Shown here: in pieces, positions 22,800-34,900 of the stretch | How positions within the stretch are numbered: the stretch's first letter is position 1 | How the letters are laid out: every line of letters begins with the position of its first letter | DNA from: Spinacia oleracea | Taxonomy: Eukaryota; Streptophyta; Magnoliopsida; Caryophyllales; Amaranthaceae | NCBI RefSeq assembly: GCF_020520425.1 | Contig: NC_079487.1 | Span: 105,620,141-105,684,140, forward strand | Direction: 5' to 3' | DNA length: 64,000 nucleotides | Program-made: the position numbers and the translations under genes | Notes under the pieces: generated by a model | What the model saw: only the letters and a program-made list of their open reading frames with translations | Database searches by the model: none | Told to the model about the DNA's origin: nothing

Positions 22800-23500
22800 T
22801 AATGATGGATCTTAATAATCCTAATTACCGAAGTGGTTCCTCTCAAATTAATCCAAACTATGGATCTTCCAATTCTCCAAATTTCTAAAGTAATTTTTCT
22901 TTTGATCCAAATAACCTTACTAATCCAAATGCTCAAAGGATATTGTTTTATAACATGCCTAACCAACCAATGCATCAAAACCAACAATTTGTACAACAAT
23001 TCTCAAATCAATTTTCAAACCCAAATTTCCCACACACCAATTCTTAAATAGACTTGGTCGACACTAAATTTATTGTGGACATGCCTTAAAATAAAGTCAA
23101 CAATTTGTTCCTAATTTATTTTGGCATTTTATTAGGATTATTATGAAAAAAATATCAAATTAGTGTTGTTGATACATGTTGTGCTTGAATAATGTGATTT
23201 TAAGTCAAATTCGCTTTAAAAAAATATAGGGTTACTATGCTTAAAAAATGGTTACTATGTCTAAAAATTTTGGTGTTTAATTTATTATAGTTATTATATG
23301 AACAATAAAGGTCACTATGAGCGTAAAAAGGGTGCTAGAGAAAACTATTGATTTTGGGTCCTCACTAATATTATTGTGGACCAAGTCCACGCAAAAATAA
23401 CCCTTTCCCACAACAATTTCCAAACCAATTTTCACAAAATGACTTGGTTGAGTATATATGAAGTCGTTTCGGCAACGAATGAAGAGATTAAGAAGACCAA
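22800..23500 (+). pseudogene. PIF/Harbinger ORF1-like N-terminus, broken
   Basis: From 22803 the frame reads MMDLNNPNYRSGSSQINPNY and continues with an Asn/Pro/Gln-rich stretch (NPNAQRILFYNMPNQPMHQN), interrupted by one stop near 22888 and ending at 23046. This composition is typical of the start of the Myb/SANT-like ORF1 of plant Harbinger elements. A second piece near 23440-23500 (DLVEYI, VVSATNEEIKK) may belong to the same frame. The DNA-binding domain is not recognisable. Confidence 0.45.
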
Positions 23501-23731
23501 AGTAGTTCTTATTGAAGATTGTATATTAAATGTTTATGTATTTCTTTATGTTATAAATTTTTTAAAATTTTATTTTATTTTCTTTTTTATTTCGAATTCA
23601 AAAATTAGCAAAAAAAATTGAACTAGCTTACGTATTTAAGTGATTATATATTAATTAATAAAAAATAATTAATAATGTCATTAATTTTATTAATTAATTA
23701 TATAAGCTTAATAACTAGAAATAATTAGTAA

Positions 23732-24307
23732 CTAGTGTGTTGCCCGGGCGTTGCTCCGGGTTTCACTTTTAGTGGGATTCACCTTTTGTAAATATGTGTT
23801 TATATATATAGGTGGTGGTGCCGTTATCAGATTTCCACGCAAGATCATTGGCCAGTCAAAACAAAGTCGAGTCCTCTTCTTCATGATTAGTTGATTATTA
23901 TACCTCTGTTAATGTTTCTGTCTTTCGTACTCATAATTACACTCCATTACACTAAGTTTTTATTTTTATTTTTATTTTTTAAGCTTAAGATGAAAAGAGA
24001 AGAATTGTACATTTATAAGTTAAGTAATTAATTCCCGCCCCTTTTGTTTTTTTTCTATAATTCATTGTTATTCATTTATATTTATATTTTATATTTATAA
24101 TGGGAAAATATAACATCATTGTGGCTAGTTAAGATGGTAAGAAGTGTAACTTTTAATTCAAGAGGTCTAGTGTTCGATTCTTGCTATATGCTTTTTGGTT
24201 GTCAATGACATGTCATAATACTTATTAATGGTGATGTGGCGTGATAAGAAGGGATCTACGTGGAACATATACGTTCTTATAAACGCCTTTTAATATATTA
24301 GTATAGA
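23732..24307 (-). mobile_element. Non-autonomous Helitron, 576 bp
   Basis: On the minus strand it starts TCTATACTAATATATTAAAA and ends with a GC-rich hairpin (CCCGGAGCAACGCCCGGG) followed by CACACTAG. It is flanked by A (23731) and T (24308). This is the standard TC...CTAG architecture with a subterminal hairpin. No Rep/helicase is present. Confidence 0.85.
24118..24190 (+). repeat. tRNA-like (Lys UUU-like) sequence inside the Helitron
   Basis: An A-box-like TGGCTAGTTAAGATGG, an anticodon-loop-like CTTTTAA (anticodon TTT) and a B-box-like GTGTTCGATTC occur with tRNA spacing. Stem pairing is partly lost, so it is a relic or tRNA-derived promoter, not a working tRNA gene. Confidence 0.4.
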
Positions 24308-25455
24308 TAGATATAGATACATAAGAGAGAGAATAAATGGTGGGGTATTGATAAAATTAGGAGAGAGAGTGGTGGACAACCTCACCATTGTAGAAAAATT
24401 AAGGAGGTGACTCATAATAGATAGTGGGAAGTGACGTGGACGAATATATGGATCGAAGAGAGATAAAATCATAGTTATCAAACACCTTAATTGGTTTGGC
24501 CGGTGTTTAGGAGAGAGAAGGAAATAAAAAAATCATAAAAGAGGTAGAGAGATGAGTGAGAAATATAGATATTGGTGTTCATGAACACCAAATGGAAAAC
24601 TAAAATCTTGCTTGGAAATATTGACATGTGCCACAAGGGGACCAAAGTTATTTTTTTTTTTTTAATTGCAACGTGATTTGTGACATAGATTTGTTGTGTT
24701 AAAAGTACATACCCATTGCAAATTTACAATGGCCATAAAATAAATATTACAACTCAAAAAATAAAAATAAATTATAAGTGTCTTTATTTTTTTACGTTTT
24801 ATAAATAGACACCAATATAGATCCACTTTAGATCACAAAAAAATAATCATAATTTTCTCCTCTCTTGTTTAACTTTAGATCACAAATCTCTCAAGAAAAA
24901 CCTTATTGAAAATGTATGGCAAAAATGTAGACAAACTAGTGATTGATTAGTTATAGTGATCGATTAGTTATATGTTAGTAGTATGCAATATCACTTATTT
25001 AAAGGTTGTAATGATCGAGTTTTAGGTAACAAGTTAAGTTTATTATTGATATAAATTATATACTTAACAAGGGAAGTTTTACTTAGTTTAATTTTGAAGT
25101 ATTTTTTATTAAATATTTATTAGCTGATTATAAACTTAATTAATAAACAATTAATATGCTCTAACTTAATTACTAACGATTAATTATGCTACTAATAATT
25201 TGATTATTTACTCATCCATAACATCATGAGATATAAATGTAGGTGGGTATAGTCGTATAGATGACGTAGGAGAGATGATATTTTTGATAAATGTTGTTAA
25301 ATGTTGTTGGTGTTGAATTTGGTGTTAGAGAGATAGAAATGAAAAAATATTTTATTTTATTAGGTTGAAGGCCAACCAAGATGTTTGATAAACATCCTCA
25401 AAGATCATGTATGATTGCGAGCATGTATGATAGTGACTCACCATTAGCCATGCTC

Positions 25456-25911
25456 TTATGGTAGGTGAAATCTGAAAATCGAAAAAAAAAAACAAAAAAA
25501 AAACACTACAGTACGTAGAATCTACCCAAATCCAATCGACTTTCTACTCTTCTATTTCACATTTTCACCCTTCTTTTTTTCAAAAAAAATCACCCTTTCT
25601 TCTTTATTCAGTTCGCCACCTCATACAAACATGTTAAACTCCAACGAAATTGCAGCAGGGCAGCAGCCATAACCATCGTCCAGCTCTTTTTTTCTCTCTC
25701 CTCTCTCATCTTCCATTAAACTCTCTTCCAAAAAACCTCAATAACTATTTCCACTTGCTCAAAACAAGCTAAAAATCAGTGATCTACAAGTCAAATTCAA
25801 CGCAGTCGATCGTCAAAAAATTGAAGTCAAATCAAGCAAATTCAACTCTTGGATCTCTCAATTTCAGCTGCAAAATGCATTGAAATTTTCAGCTATTCGA
25901 ATAAGAAGAGA
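25456..25911 (+). promoter_or_regulatory. Upstream region and probable leader of the PGAP1-like gene
   Basis: Non-coding, with A-runs near 25480-25510 and a C/T-rich tract (CTCTCTCCTCTCTCATCTTC, about 25695-25715) typical of plant 5' leaders. No clear TATA box was identified. Confidence 0.4.
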
Positions 25912-28900
25912 ATGATTGCGATGAAAGGTGCGAAATCGAAGTTAAGAATTGGTGGATTATTCGCGCTAACAACATTAATTAGTATAATTGGATTATACGG
26001 ATTATTAAAGCCAATTCAAAATGGTTGTACTATGACATACATGTATCCGACCTACATTCCGATATCGGCGCCCAAGAATTTGTCGTCGAATAAGTATGGA
26101 TTGTATTTGTATCATGAAGGATGGAAGAAGATTGATTTTGATCAGCATCTTAAGCAGCTTAATGGTGTTCCTATTTTGTTTGTTCCTGGCAATGGCGGTA
26201 GCTACAAGCAGGTATTCCAAGGTTTCTGATTAATTTGAAATTTATTCATATTTCTAAATTTGCTTAAGTTAGGTTTTACAGTTTTGATTGAATGCATTAG
26301 ATAGTAACAAATTCGTTTAGTTATACTAGCGTTATACTACGTATGAGTATTGAGTAGTAGATTTTGTTGCTATTTTTGTATTTTCCGTAAGATTTTGTTA
26401 CTATTTTTGGCTAGTAAATTATTTTAGATTAATTTGTTTGATTTTGATTCTCCAAAAATGGAATAGAAGTAGAAAGTTAGGGATTAGGATTTGAAATTGG
26501 CAAAAGATATCCGAATTACACTAATGTAAACTCAGATTTGAATCTAGAATTACAGCCTGGTTTATTTGGATTCGAAGGCATTTGATGATAAAGTTGGTGA
26601 TAAAATATGGCCCTAGCTCTAGTCGGAAATTTGCCAAATGTCTTTAAACTAATTTTAAGCTTACATGATACATGATGATATGGTATACAGACAGATGTAG
26701 TCTGGCTCTGGTTTTGTAAGAGCTAGGTTAGGCATATGTGTTCATGAGAAAAATTGTACATCTTAGAAAATATGTGCATCAAGAATAGGACATAAGCATC
26801 ATGACTCGTAGAGACGTAGAGTCAATAGACCGGTTTAATGGTTTGGAGGATGGGTAACTCTTGGATTGAAGTATGATTGCAAATTTGCAATAATAGTCAA
26901 TGGTCTTCTGCATACACATTTGCAAGTTTAGAGTTAGGAAGAAGAAGACAGTTATAAATTGGGGCGAACAAATTTCCACAGAGGTCCCCTATATGTTATG
27001 CAAGGTTATGAACTTCTAACTATTTATGGTTTCATGCCAATTATGCACTTAAGCTACCATATTGCTGTTCTTAGTACTTGTATTTTGCTGCTCTTGCTTC
27101 TGTTTTTGACCAAGTTGTTGCAAAAAAGAGAATGAGAAACTTTCTCATATTCCTTTTTCAGAAGATTTTTTTTGTCGCTTTGCTCCTCATAGGTGCGCCC
27201 GGTCGCAAAAGAGTCTCATTGGGCATATATATGGTTTCATACCAATTATGCACTTAAGCTACCATATTTCTGTTCTTAGTACTTGTAGTGTGTTGCTCTT
27301 GCTTCTGTTTTAGATTGAGTTGTTGCAGAAAAGAGAATGAGAAACTTTCTTATCATTCCTTTTTCAGAGGTTTTGTTTGTTGCTTTGCTCCTCATAGGTG
27401 CGTTCGATCGCAAAAGAGTCTCATTGGGCATATACCTCAGGGCCACCTGAACGTACCTATTATCAGGAAGCTTCCCTGAGTCCAGAGGAGGGAGGGCTGG
27501 ACATTGACACAACTAAGTTTTCTCTGCCCAATAAATATGCTTCTACGCTGGATTGGTTTGCTGTGGATTTGGAAGGTGAACATTCTGCCATGGATGGTCA
27601 GATCCTTGAAGAGCACACAGAATTTGTTGTATATGCCATTCATCGGGTATGGTACCATCTGCCAACTTAAAGCTGGCTACCTGTTTTTTGCTTTTCTCAA
27701 ATCGCCTATATTGTTTTATCCGCTTGTTTTTATCTTTTGTGTTTCTTAGCTGCTATTATTTATTTTACCAGAAAGAATATTTTGCTTGCTTTTTCTTGCT
27801 AATTTTGGATATGGTAGCAGATACTGGATCAGTATAAAGAGTCTTCTGATGCCAGAACAAAAGAAGGTGCTGCTGTCTCTGTTAATTTGCCAAAAAGTGT
27901 TGTATTAGTTGGTCACTCCATGGGAGGATTTGTTGCTAGAGCTGCAACTGTTAACCCTAACTTACGGAAATCATCCGTTGAAACGATTCTTACACTTTCA
28001 ACTCCACACCAGTGAGTTCTTATTTTCTTTTTTCTTTTCTATTTGTCATGGGGGTGAAGTGGGGAGTTAGGGGGCTGCTTCACTGAACTGCATACACTAT
28101 AGCCACTCAGTAATTTACCATATGAGCTTTACTTGATACAGGTCACCTCCTGTGGCATTGCAGCCGTCTTTGGGCTACTACTACACCTCCATAAATCAGA
28201 AATGGAAAGAAGGATACCAAATACAAGGCCCTCATGCTCAGAGTTATGCATCACAACCTATGCTCTCTCATGTTGTTGTGATCTCAATTTCTGGCGGAAT
28301 TAATGATTATCAGGTTCCTTTATGTCTTACTTATTCAGTTTGATTTGTGCTACTGTTGTCGGATTATCTCAATTGCATTGCTCACTTGGTTATTTGTTCA
28401 CTGTCATCCTTCTGTTGTTCAAGTTATTTTCCAACTTGCTTTGTGGCAATTGCAGATGGTTTTTGTATTACCTACAATGATATATTTTTTCTTGCTATAA
28501 TGATTTTCTATTTTTTTGATAAACAATTACACATTTACACCACTGCAATGGCTCTCAGTACTTGATTAACCCCCCCCCCCCCCCCCCACCAAAGAAAGGA
28601 GTACTACAGTATATAATATCCTTCGTTTAATAAGTTTATTGTACTTGATCTTTTCATAATAAAGTAAAGGTGATAAAGAACCAGTATGGATAGCTTTTAG
28701 AGGATCACTGCAATAAATGCTTGGAAAGATAATGGATAATCTAGGACAAATAATTTGAAATGTTATCAACATGGTAAAGAGGTAAATTACTGTAAGAGGG
28801 AGGGGGTAATTATATTGAGTTCTGCATCTTGCAAACAAGTTATTACTCTTTAAGGTAGTATGTTTGTAATTTTGAAAGTAACTAGACTGAGATCTTGGCA

Positions 28901-31900
28901 GGTTAACATATTGTATTGGCTGAGTCTGTTGATTAAACAATAACTGATAGCCAACTTATCAAACATTTGATTAGCTGAATACTTTATTGCACCAAGCTGA
29001 CTTGTGATATTATCATATTTGGTTAAGTTTTATTATGCTGTGTGGCAATTACTAGAATATTGCATGGTCCAGCATTTTGTACTTGTGTCACTAATCCCTT
29101 TTAAGCCTTTCACTTCGTATATTGTCACCTGCTAAATCTTTTGGATGAAACAAAAAATTGTCCTAGTTTTATGAATATTTGAACTGACTTATAGAAGCGC
29201 TAAGATAACTAAGATTTTCTAGTATCCGGAACAACAGTTTTCTTAAAGAAACTCCAATGGTCGTAGCTAGGGACTTGCTTGCAACTTTTAAAAGTCTCAA
29301 GCTACTAGCTTAACCATTGGAGTGGAAATGACAAATTAGCTTGGCCAAGCAAATTAGCTTGCCCAAGCTAATTTGCTTGACAAAAAGTAATTGATGGTCG
29401 ATTGACAAGTGGGACACAATTAAATAACAAGCTAGTAGCTAACCATTGGGGTACAAATTAGTAGCAATAAGAATAGCTTGTAATCTTATGTGGCATGGCA
29501 AGCTAATTTAGAAATTAGCTTTCCATTGAAGATTACTCTCTTAGTAATCTAAGTACTTTGAAGGTGGGACTCTAACTAGATTGTTGCTGATTTGACTATG
29601 TCATTAAGGTGCTCCTTTCATAGGATCCTGAGTATGCATTCATCCTTTTTGTTTGCGGCATCTCTGGTTTCACTAAGTGTTTTAGCTATTTGTGTAATTG
29701 CATGCTGCCTAGGTGATGTGCATTCTAACTCCTTTTACCCTATCTAAAGGTGCGGTCGAAATTAGAAACTCTTGATGGCATTGTTCCTCCCACTCATGGC
29801 TTCATGATCAGTAGCACCGAAATGAGGAATGTGTGGTTGTCAATGGAACACCAGGCCATTTTATGGTGTAATCAGCTTGTTGTCCAAGTAAGGATCTATT
29901 GTCTCTTTCCATGAGAGTATATAGCATAATTCTTCTGTTCAGAGTAATGATTTTTTGTACGTTCAATGTAGGTGTCACACACACTTCTTAGTTTGGTGGA
30001 TCCAGACACGAGAAATCCATTCACTGATAGACAAAAACGACTGGCAGTATTTACGAAGATGCTTTATAGTGGCCTTCGACAAAGAGTTTTAACAACTGGT
30101 GGCGATGAAAGCTATTCACATGGTATTATCATCACGCTCCTAACTGCAAATGCTGATTTTTAAACCAAAGTTTCTGCAAATAAATTGATTTGCATTGTTT
30201 TATGACACAAAGACAGTTGCATATTTGGGTAGAATCTTTTAATGACAGGCTTGTATTGAGCCATGACTCCGTGTAAAGATGTAGGGAAATAAGGAGCAGG
30301 ATATGCTGTTGTATGCACAAAAGGCTAAATATTTTCCTAATTTTAGGATTATAATATGCATTGGGCTCATAGCCTCATATAGAACTTATGTTGTTAGTAG
30401 TTAGAAAAAGTTATCACTGTTTTTAAAATAGTATGGTGGTAACTTCATTTGAATCATGTTATTAGAATTCTTATTCATTTTCAATGACGGTTTGGGAAAA
30501 AAATACATGAGCATTTAATTGTCAAGTATCCAGAAGGGCTTATCCCTCTGAGACTCTGACTATTGTAAGAATCTTAATATGCACTCAAGAAAAGTTACTT
30601 GGAATACATTGCTTATGCTTCAATATTATGTAACTGGTATCTTTGCAAGGAGCTAACTTTTGACGAAAATCCATATTGCAGGTTCTTGTCCAAAAAACAT
30701 TCAATGGGATATGGACAGTCTTGAGAAGGATCTTTATATTCAGACGTCAACAGTCACTGTCTTAGCAATGGATGGCAAGAGACGGTGGTTGGACATTCAG
30801 AAGCTGGTTAGTCTGGGCATTCGTTGAACAATCAGTGCAATCAATATTTCCTGTTACTTTCCTTTACCTGCTGTGCTTTCTGCAAAATTGAACGTGTCAA
30901 AAAAGGAAATCTAATAGGAAAAAGGGATATGGTTGTATCCTCCTCCAACTCAAACATTGCAAAGAATCAGTGATTCTTTACTTTGCCCTCTGTTTCTTCT
31001 CTCACAAACTACGTAGTACTCCTTTGTCCCAATTCAGTTGTCGTAATAGTAGTTTCAGGGAGTTTTATGCGATAAGTTATTGTAAGCTTATCTATTATAG
31101 TTTAATAGAAAAGTAGGTATGTGGTAGATAGTGGAAGAATTCTTTTAATTGAATGTGAGAGGATGTGGGGCCATAACTTTTGGTAATGGGAAAAGAGAGG
31201 TAATAAAATATTAGTGGGTCCATGCCATAAATGGAAGTATGACAATTACATTGCGACGAACGAAAAAGGAAATTGTGACGATTATATTGGGATGAAGGGA
31301 GTACTTCTTTACACATCCATTAATACTTTAATTTCTAGTGCCGTTTAAGAGGGGTATTTGTTTGTCTGAAAGTGTTGCAAGAATTGCTATTAAAAAATTT
31401 CATCTAGTCCTTTTAGGTTGTTGACTAAAAATATTATGCCCATGGCTATAAATTCAATCTTAGTAGTCAGAAATTTATTGGTATGTTGATTTGAAAATCC
31501 ATAGCAGCGGGAAAATGTCAATGGTTTATGTTGTTCGACTTCGGCTGCTTGCAGATGATTGTTTGTTTTTCTTGAACGCTCTGTATCTCTAATAACAATG
31601 TATCATTGTCTTTAGGGTTCAAATGGGAAAAGCCATTTTGTTCTGGTTACAAATCTTTCTCCATGTCATGGGATTAGAGTTCATCTCTGGCCTGAAAAGG
31701 GAAACTCTTCAACCGACTTGCCTCTGAGCCAAAGAGTAGTGGAGGTGACATCAACAACGGCACAGATTCCATCAGGACCAGCACCAAGGCAGGTACCAAT
31801 CTGATACTTCCTAGTGTTACCCCTAAAGGAGTTGTAACTTGTAATTGGTTAAATGACCCTCAAAATTATATTTTTATGCCGAGGTTTCTTACTTTGCGCA

Positions 31901-34900
31901 ATTATTGTGGTTTTTCAATTAATGTATGTGGAAGTAAATCATCCTCAATTCATGCTTTGTATCTGTAACCTGTCAACTTTTTTTTTTTTTTTTTTGCATA
32001 TATTGGATTTGCAAGTTCCTTGTTGATAATGGTAAGTTAAACACATTCTTGTATCTTTATTTTTATCTTTCTATGGTCATTATTATCAGATAGAACCAGG
32101 GAGTCAGACAGAACAGCCTCCTCCATCTGCTGTATTTTGGTTAAGCCCTGAAGCTATGCAGGGATTCAGATTCATAACTATTTCAGTTGCTCCTCGGCCG
32201 GTATTGTCTTAGGACACCCTAGCCATATACTCTGTACTTCTGTATTACCTAATTATGTTAATTTTGAGATTGATTTGTTTGGCGTCTGTGTGTAGACGGT
32301 ATCCGGTAGACCTCCACCCGCAGCTTCAATGGCTGTTGGACAATTTTTCAATTTGCAGGAGGGAGTCAAGGACATTTCTCCATTCTCGTTACTTCTGTCT
32401 GCTATTTCGCAGAATGTAAGTGTTCTTTCATTTGTATTCTTAAAAAAAAAAATTACATTGATATTAATTCTTACTATGCCAAAGAACTGATTGTGCAGGA
32501 GATGTTGTTCAAGGAGGATCATCCTATAGCTCTTAATCTTTCATTTTCCATTAGTTTAGGCCTACTACCTGTCACAATGTCTCTAAAAACGAGTGGTTGT
32601 GGAATAAAAAATTCAGGGCTTTCAGCTCAAGAGGATGACGATGCTGAAAACAACCGTAAGAACTCACTTTCTAAGTCGCTTGTGTTTGGTAGATCTTCAT
32701 TTCATATTTTTAGATTTTGTTAGCTGTCAAATCTGAATTTGTAATCCTAATGCAGTGTAAATTCCCTCCTTTCCTAGTATCTGTTATTGGCAACTAGCCG
32801 AAAGAGTTCCATCATAGTATCCGGTTTTTCTTTCCTTTCCCCTAGTTTTGGACTCCATGATGACATGATTCTGTAGAATAGTAATCTGGAGGATTCTTAT
32901 TTCCTACTTTCTCTTGGCTTGAGTTTCATGAACTCCTTCCAGTCGTCCCAATGATTACTGTAATCTGTTTTCAAAACTGGAAAAGATGCATCATAAATTG
33001 GACGAAACAATGAGTTGACTTTTATAAGTCTGCTGAACTTTTTCTAACTTTTTGCAGAATCTGCCTTCGTCATCTATGTCAAAAAGACTCTTTTCCCTGC
33101 TATGGAATGTTGAACATTCTAATAGTTGATATATTTCCTGAAGATGTTACATAAGTAAATGTGGTGTGCTTTATTGTCTTTGTTTCAAATTAGCTAGGAT
33201 ATAGACATACTATACTGTTGTAAGATTCAGCTTCCTCAAGATATAACAGAATAGACCCTCAGTTCAGCATCATTGTTATCAGTTCTTGAAGGGTTGCAGT
33301 TATAGTTAAAAAAATGTGTTACTTTTTGGCTTGTAAAGGCTGCCGAGTATTCCTAGTTCCTCCTTACATACCCAAGTCCTTTTACCGACCATTACAAAAT
33401 TTCTAGTATTATACTACCTATGTCTGGATTTTGTTGTCAAATAATTAATTTAGTAGTTAGTACTCATTATTTATGGACAGAGGGATTATATGTTAAGGGT
33501 AATATTGTAATAGATGTTGCTGGGATTGCAAGAACCGTATTCTACAAAAGTGAAAGATTTGAGTATCTTTTCATTCGGCTTTCTTGCATTGAATTTTTCT
33601 CTCTTTCATATAGTTTCTCTATTTTAATTTGTGCTTGTTGCTAACTGTCATATCATATTAGGACTCTGCAAGATGCGATGTTTTCCAGCTGTGGCCTTCG
33701 CTTGGGACAGGACATCTGGCCTTCATATACACCCAAATTTGAATTCCGAGACAGTCGTCGTAGACTCTGCACCAGCACTCTGGAATTCAGCCCAGGGATC
33801 AGAAAAAACCACTGTCCTGTTATTGGTACAGCATTTCTTTAACTGCTAAGCTTGTTATCAGCTTATCACCATTCACCACTCATCATTACTTAATGATTGT
33901 ATATACTCTAAGAATTTATTCAGTACGTAAATACTCATTTATTCCATTTATGATGTCTACAGATCGATCCTCATTGTGCATACAACGCTAAATTCTCCGT
34001 TTCCATCACTGCGGCTGCAAGTAGATTCCTGCTTCTATACTGTTCTAAGGTGACGACTTGTCCTCCATAGTCTAAGTATCAATGTTGTTTGCTGCAAATT
34101 TTGTTATGAAAGGGAAAGGCTCTACAATTTTATGCAAGCATTTTAAAGCAATTGATTGAGGGAAATTGTAGAATTTCACAATGCTCTGTATCCAATGTTA
34201 CAGCCTTTTTTAGATGATAATGTAAGTACTTCGTGTTAACATTGCATCCTAATCAACCGAAACATTCAGTCTTTGATCAGTATCACATTTTACCAATAGC
34301 ATTTACTAACTAGTCAGTGATAGTTTGGAAGTACCACAAATACCACCCCATCCCTCAAACAGCGTGAACGATTCAGTTTTCTTGATTCCTGAAAGACCAT
34401 CAACGTAGATTATATTTTCTGATAACCAAGTAGAAAGTTTTTATTTTTTTAATTCTATAGAATATATTACTTTTATAATCAAATAATGAGATAGTAATTA
34501 TGAAATTTGGTTTGGATTTAAATCAGTTTATTCCTATTAATTTGGAACTAACAATTTAGAAAGTAAAATTAAACTATGTGAAGGCAAAAAATCTTCCTGC
34601 TGTCGTACGGCTGCGTCCATTCTGAGTTTCTGACCCACCAACCCCTGCCCTAGGTGGGTGCCCTTTAGAGGTATGAGAATAATTATGGTAGTGAAATGGA
34701 AAGAGCTATTACATTATTTAAATATGCAGTAGTTAATTGTGATAGTTCTCATTTGTGGCAAATACTCCCTCCGTTCCAAAATCTTCTTCTACATAGCCTT
34801 TGGCATGCACTTTACGATTTTTAGTGGGGTGGAACAAGTAGTTAAATATGAATGTAAAATTTTAGACTGGATAGTGAAAAAGTAGTAAGAGGAAGAAACT

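Larger units (their letters stand above)
22258..25455 (+). mobile_element. PIF/Harbinger-like element, about 3.2 kb
   Basis: The ends GAGCATATGCAATGGTGAGT and (inverted) GAGCATGGCTAATGGTGAGT are terminal inverted repeats of the GAGCAT...CAATGG kind. The flanks are TAA (22255-22257) and TTA (25456-25458), close to the 3-bp TWA duplication of this superfamily. It holds a fragment of an accessory ORF1 but no visible DDE transposase, and a Helitron is inserted at 23732. Confidence 0.6.

Noticed and set aside
34765..34800. Lone Stowaway end (CTCCCTCCGTTCC) in PGAP1 intron 13
   Set aside because: No matching inverted end was found nearby, so no element is called. The same holds for the end near 40415.
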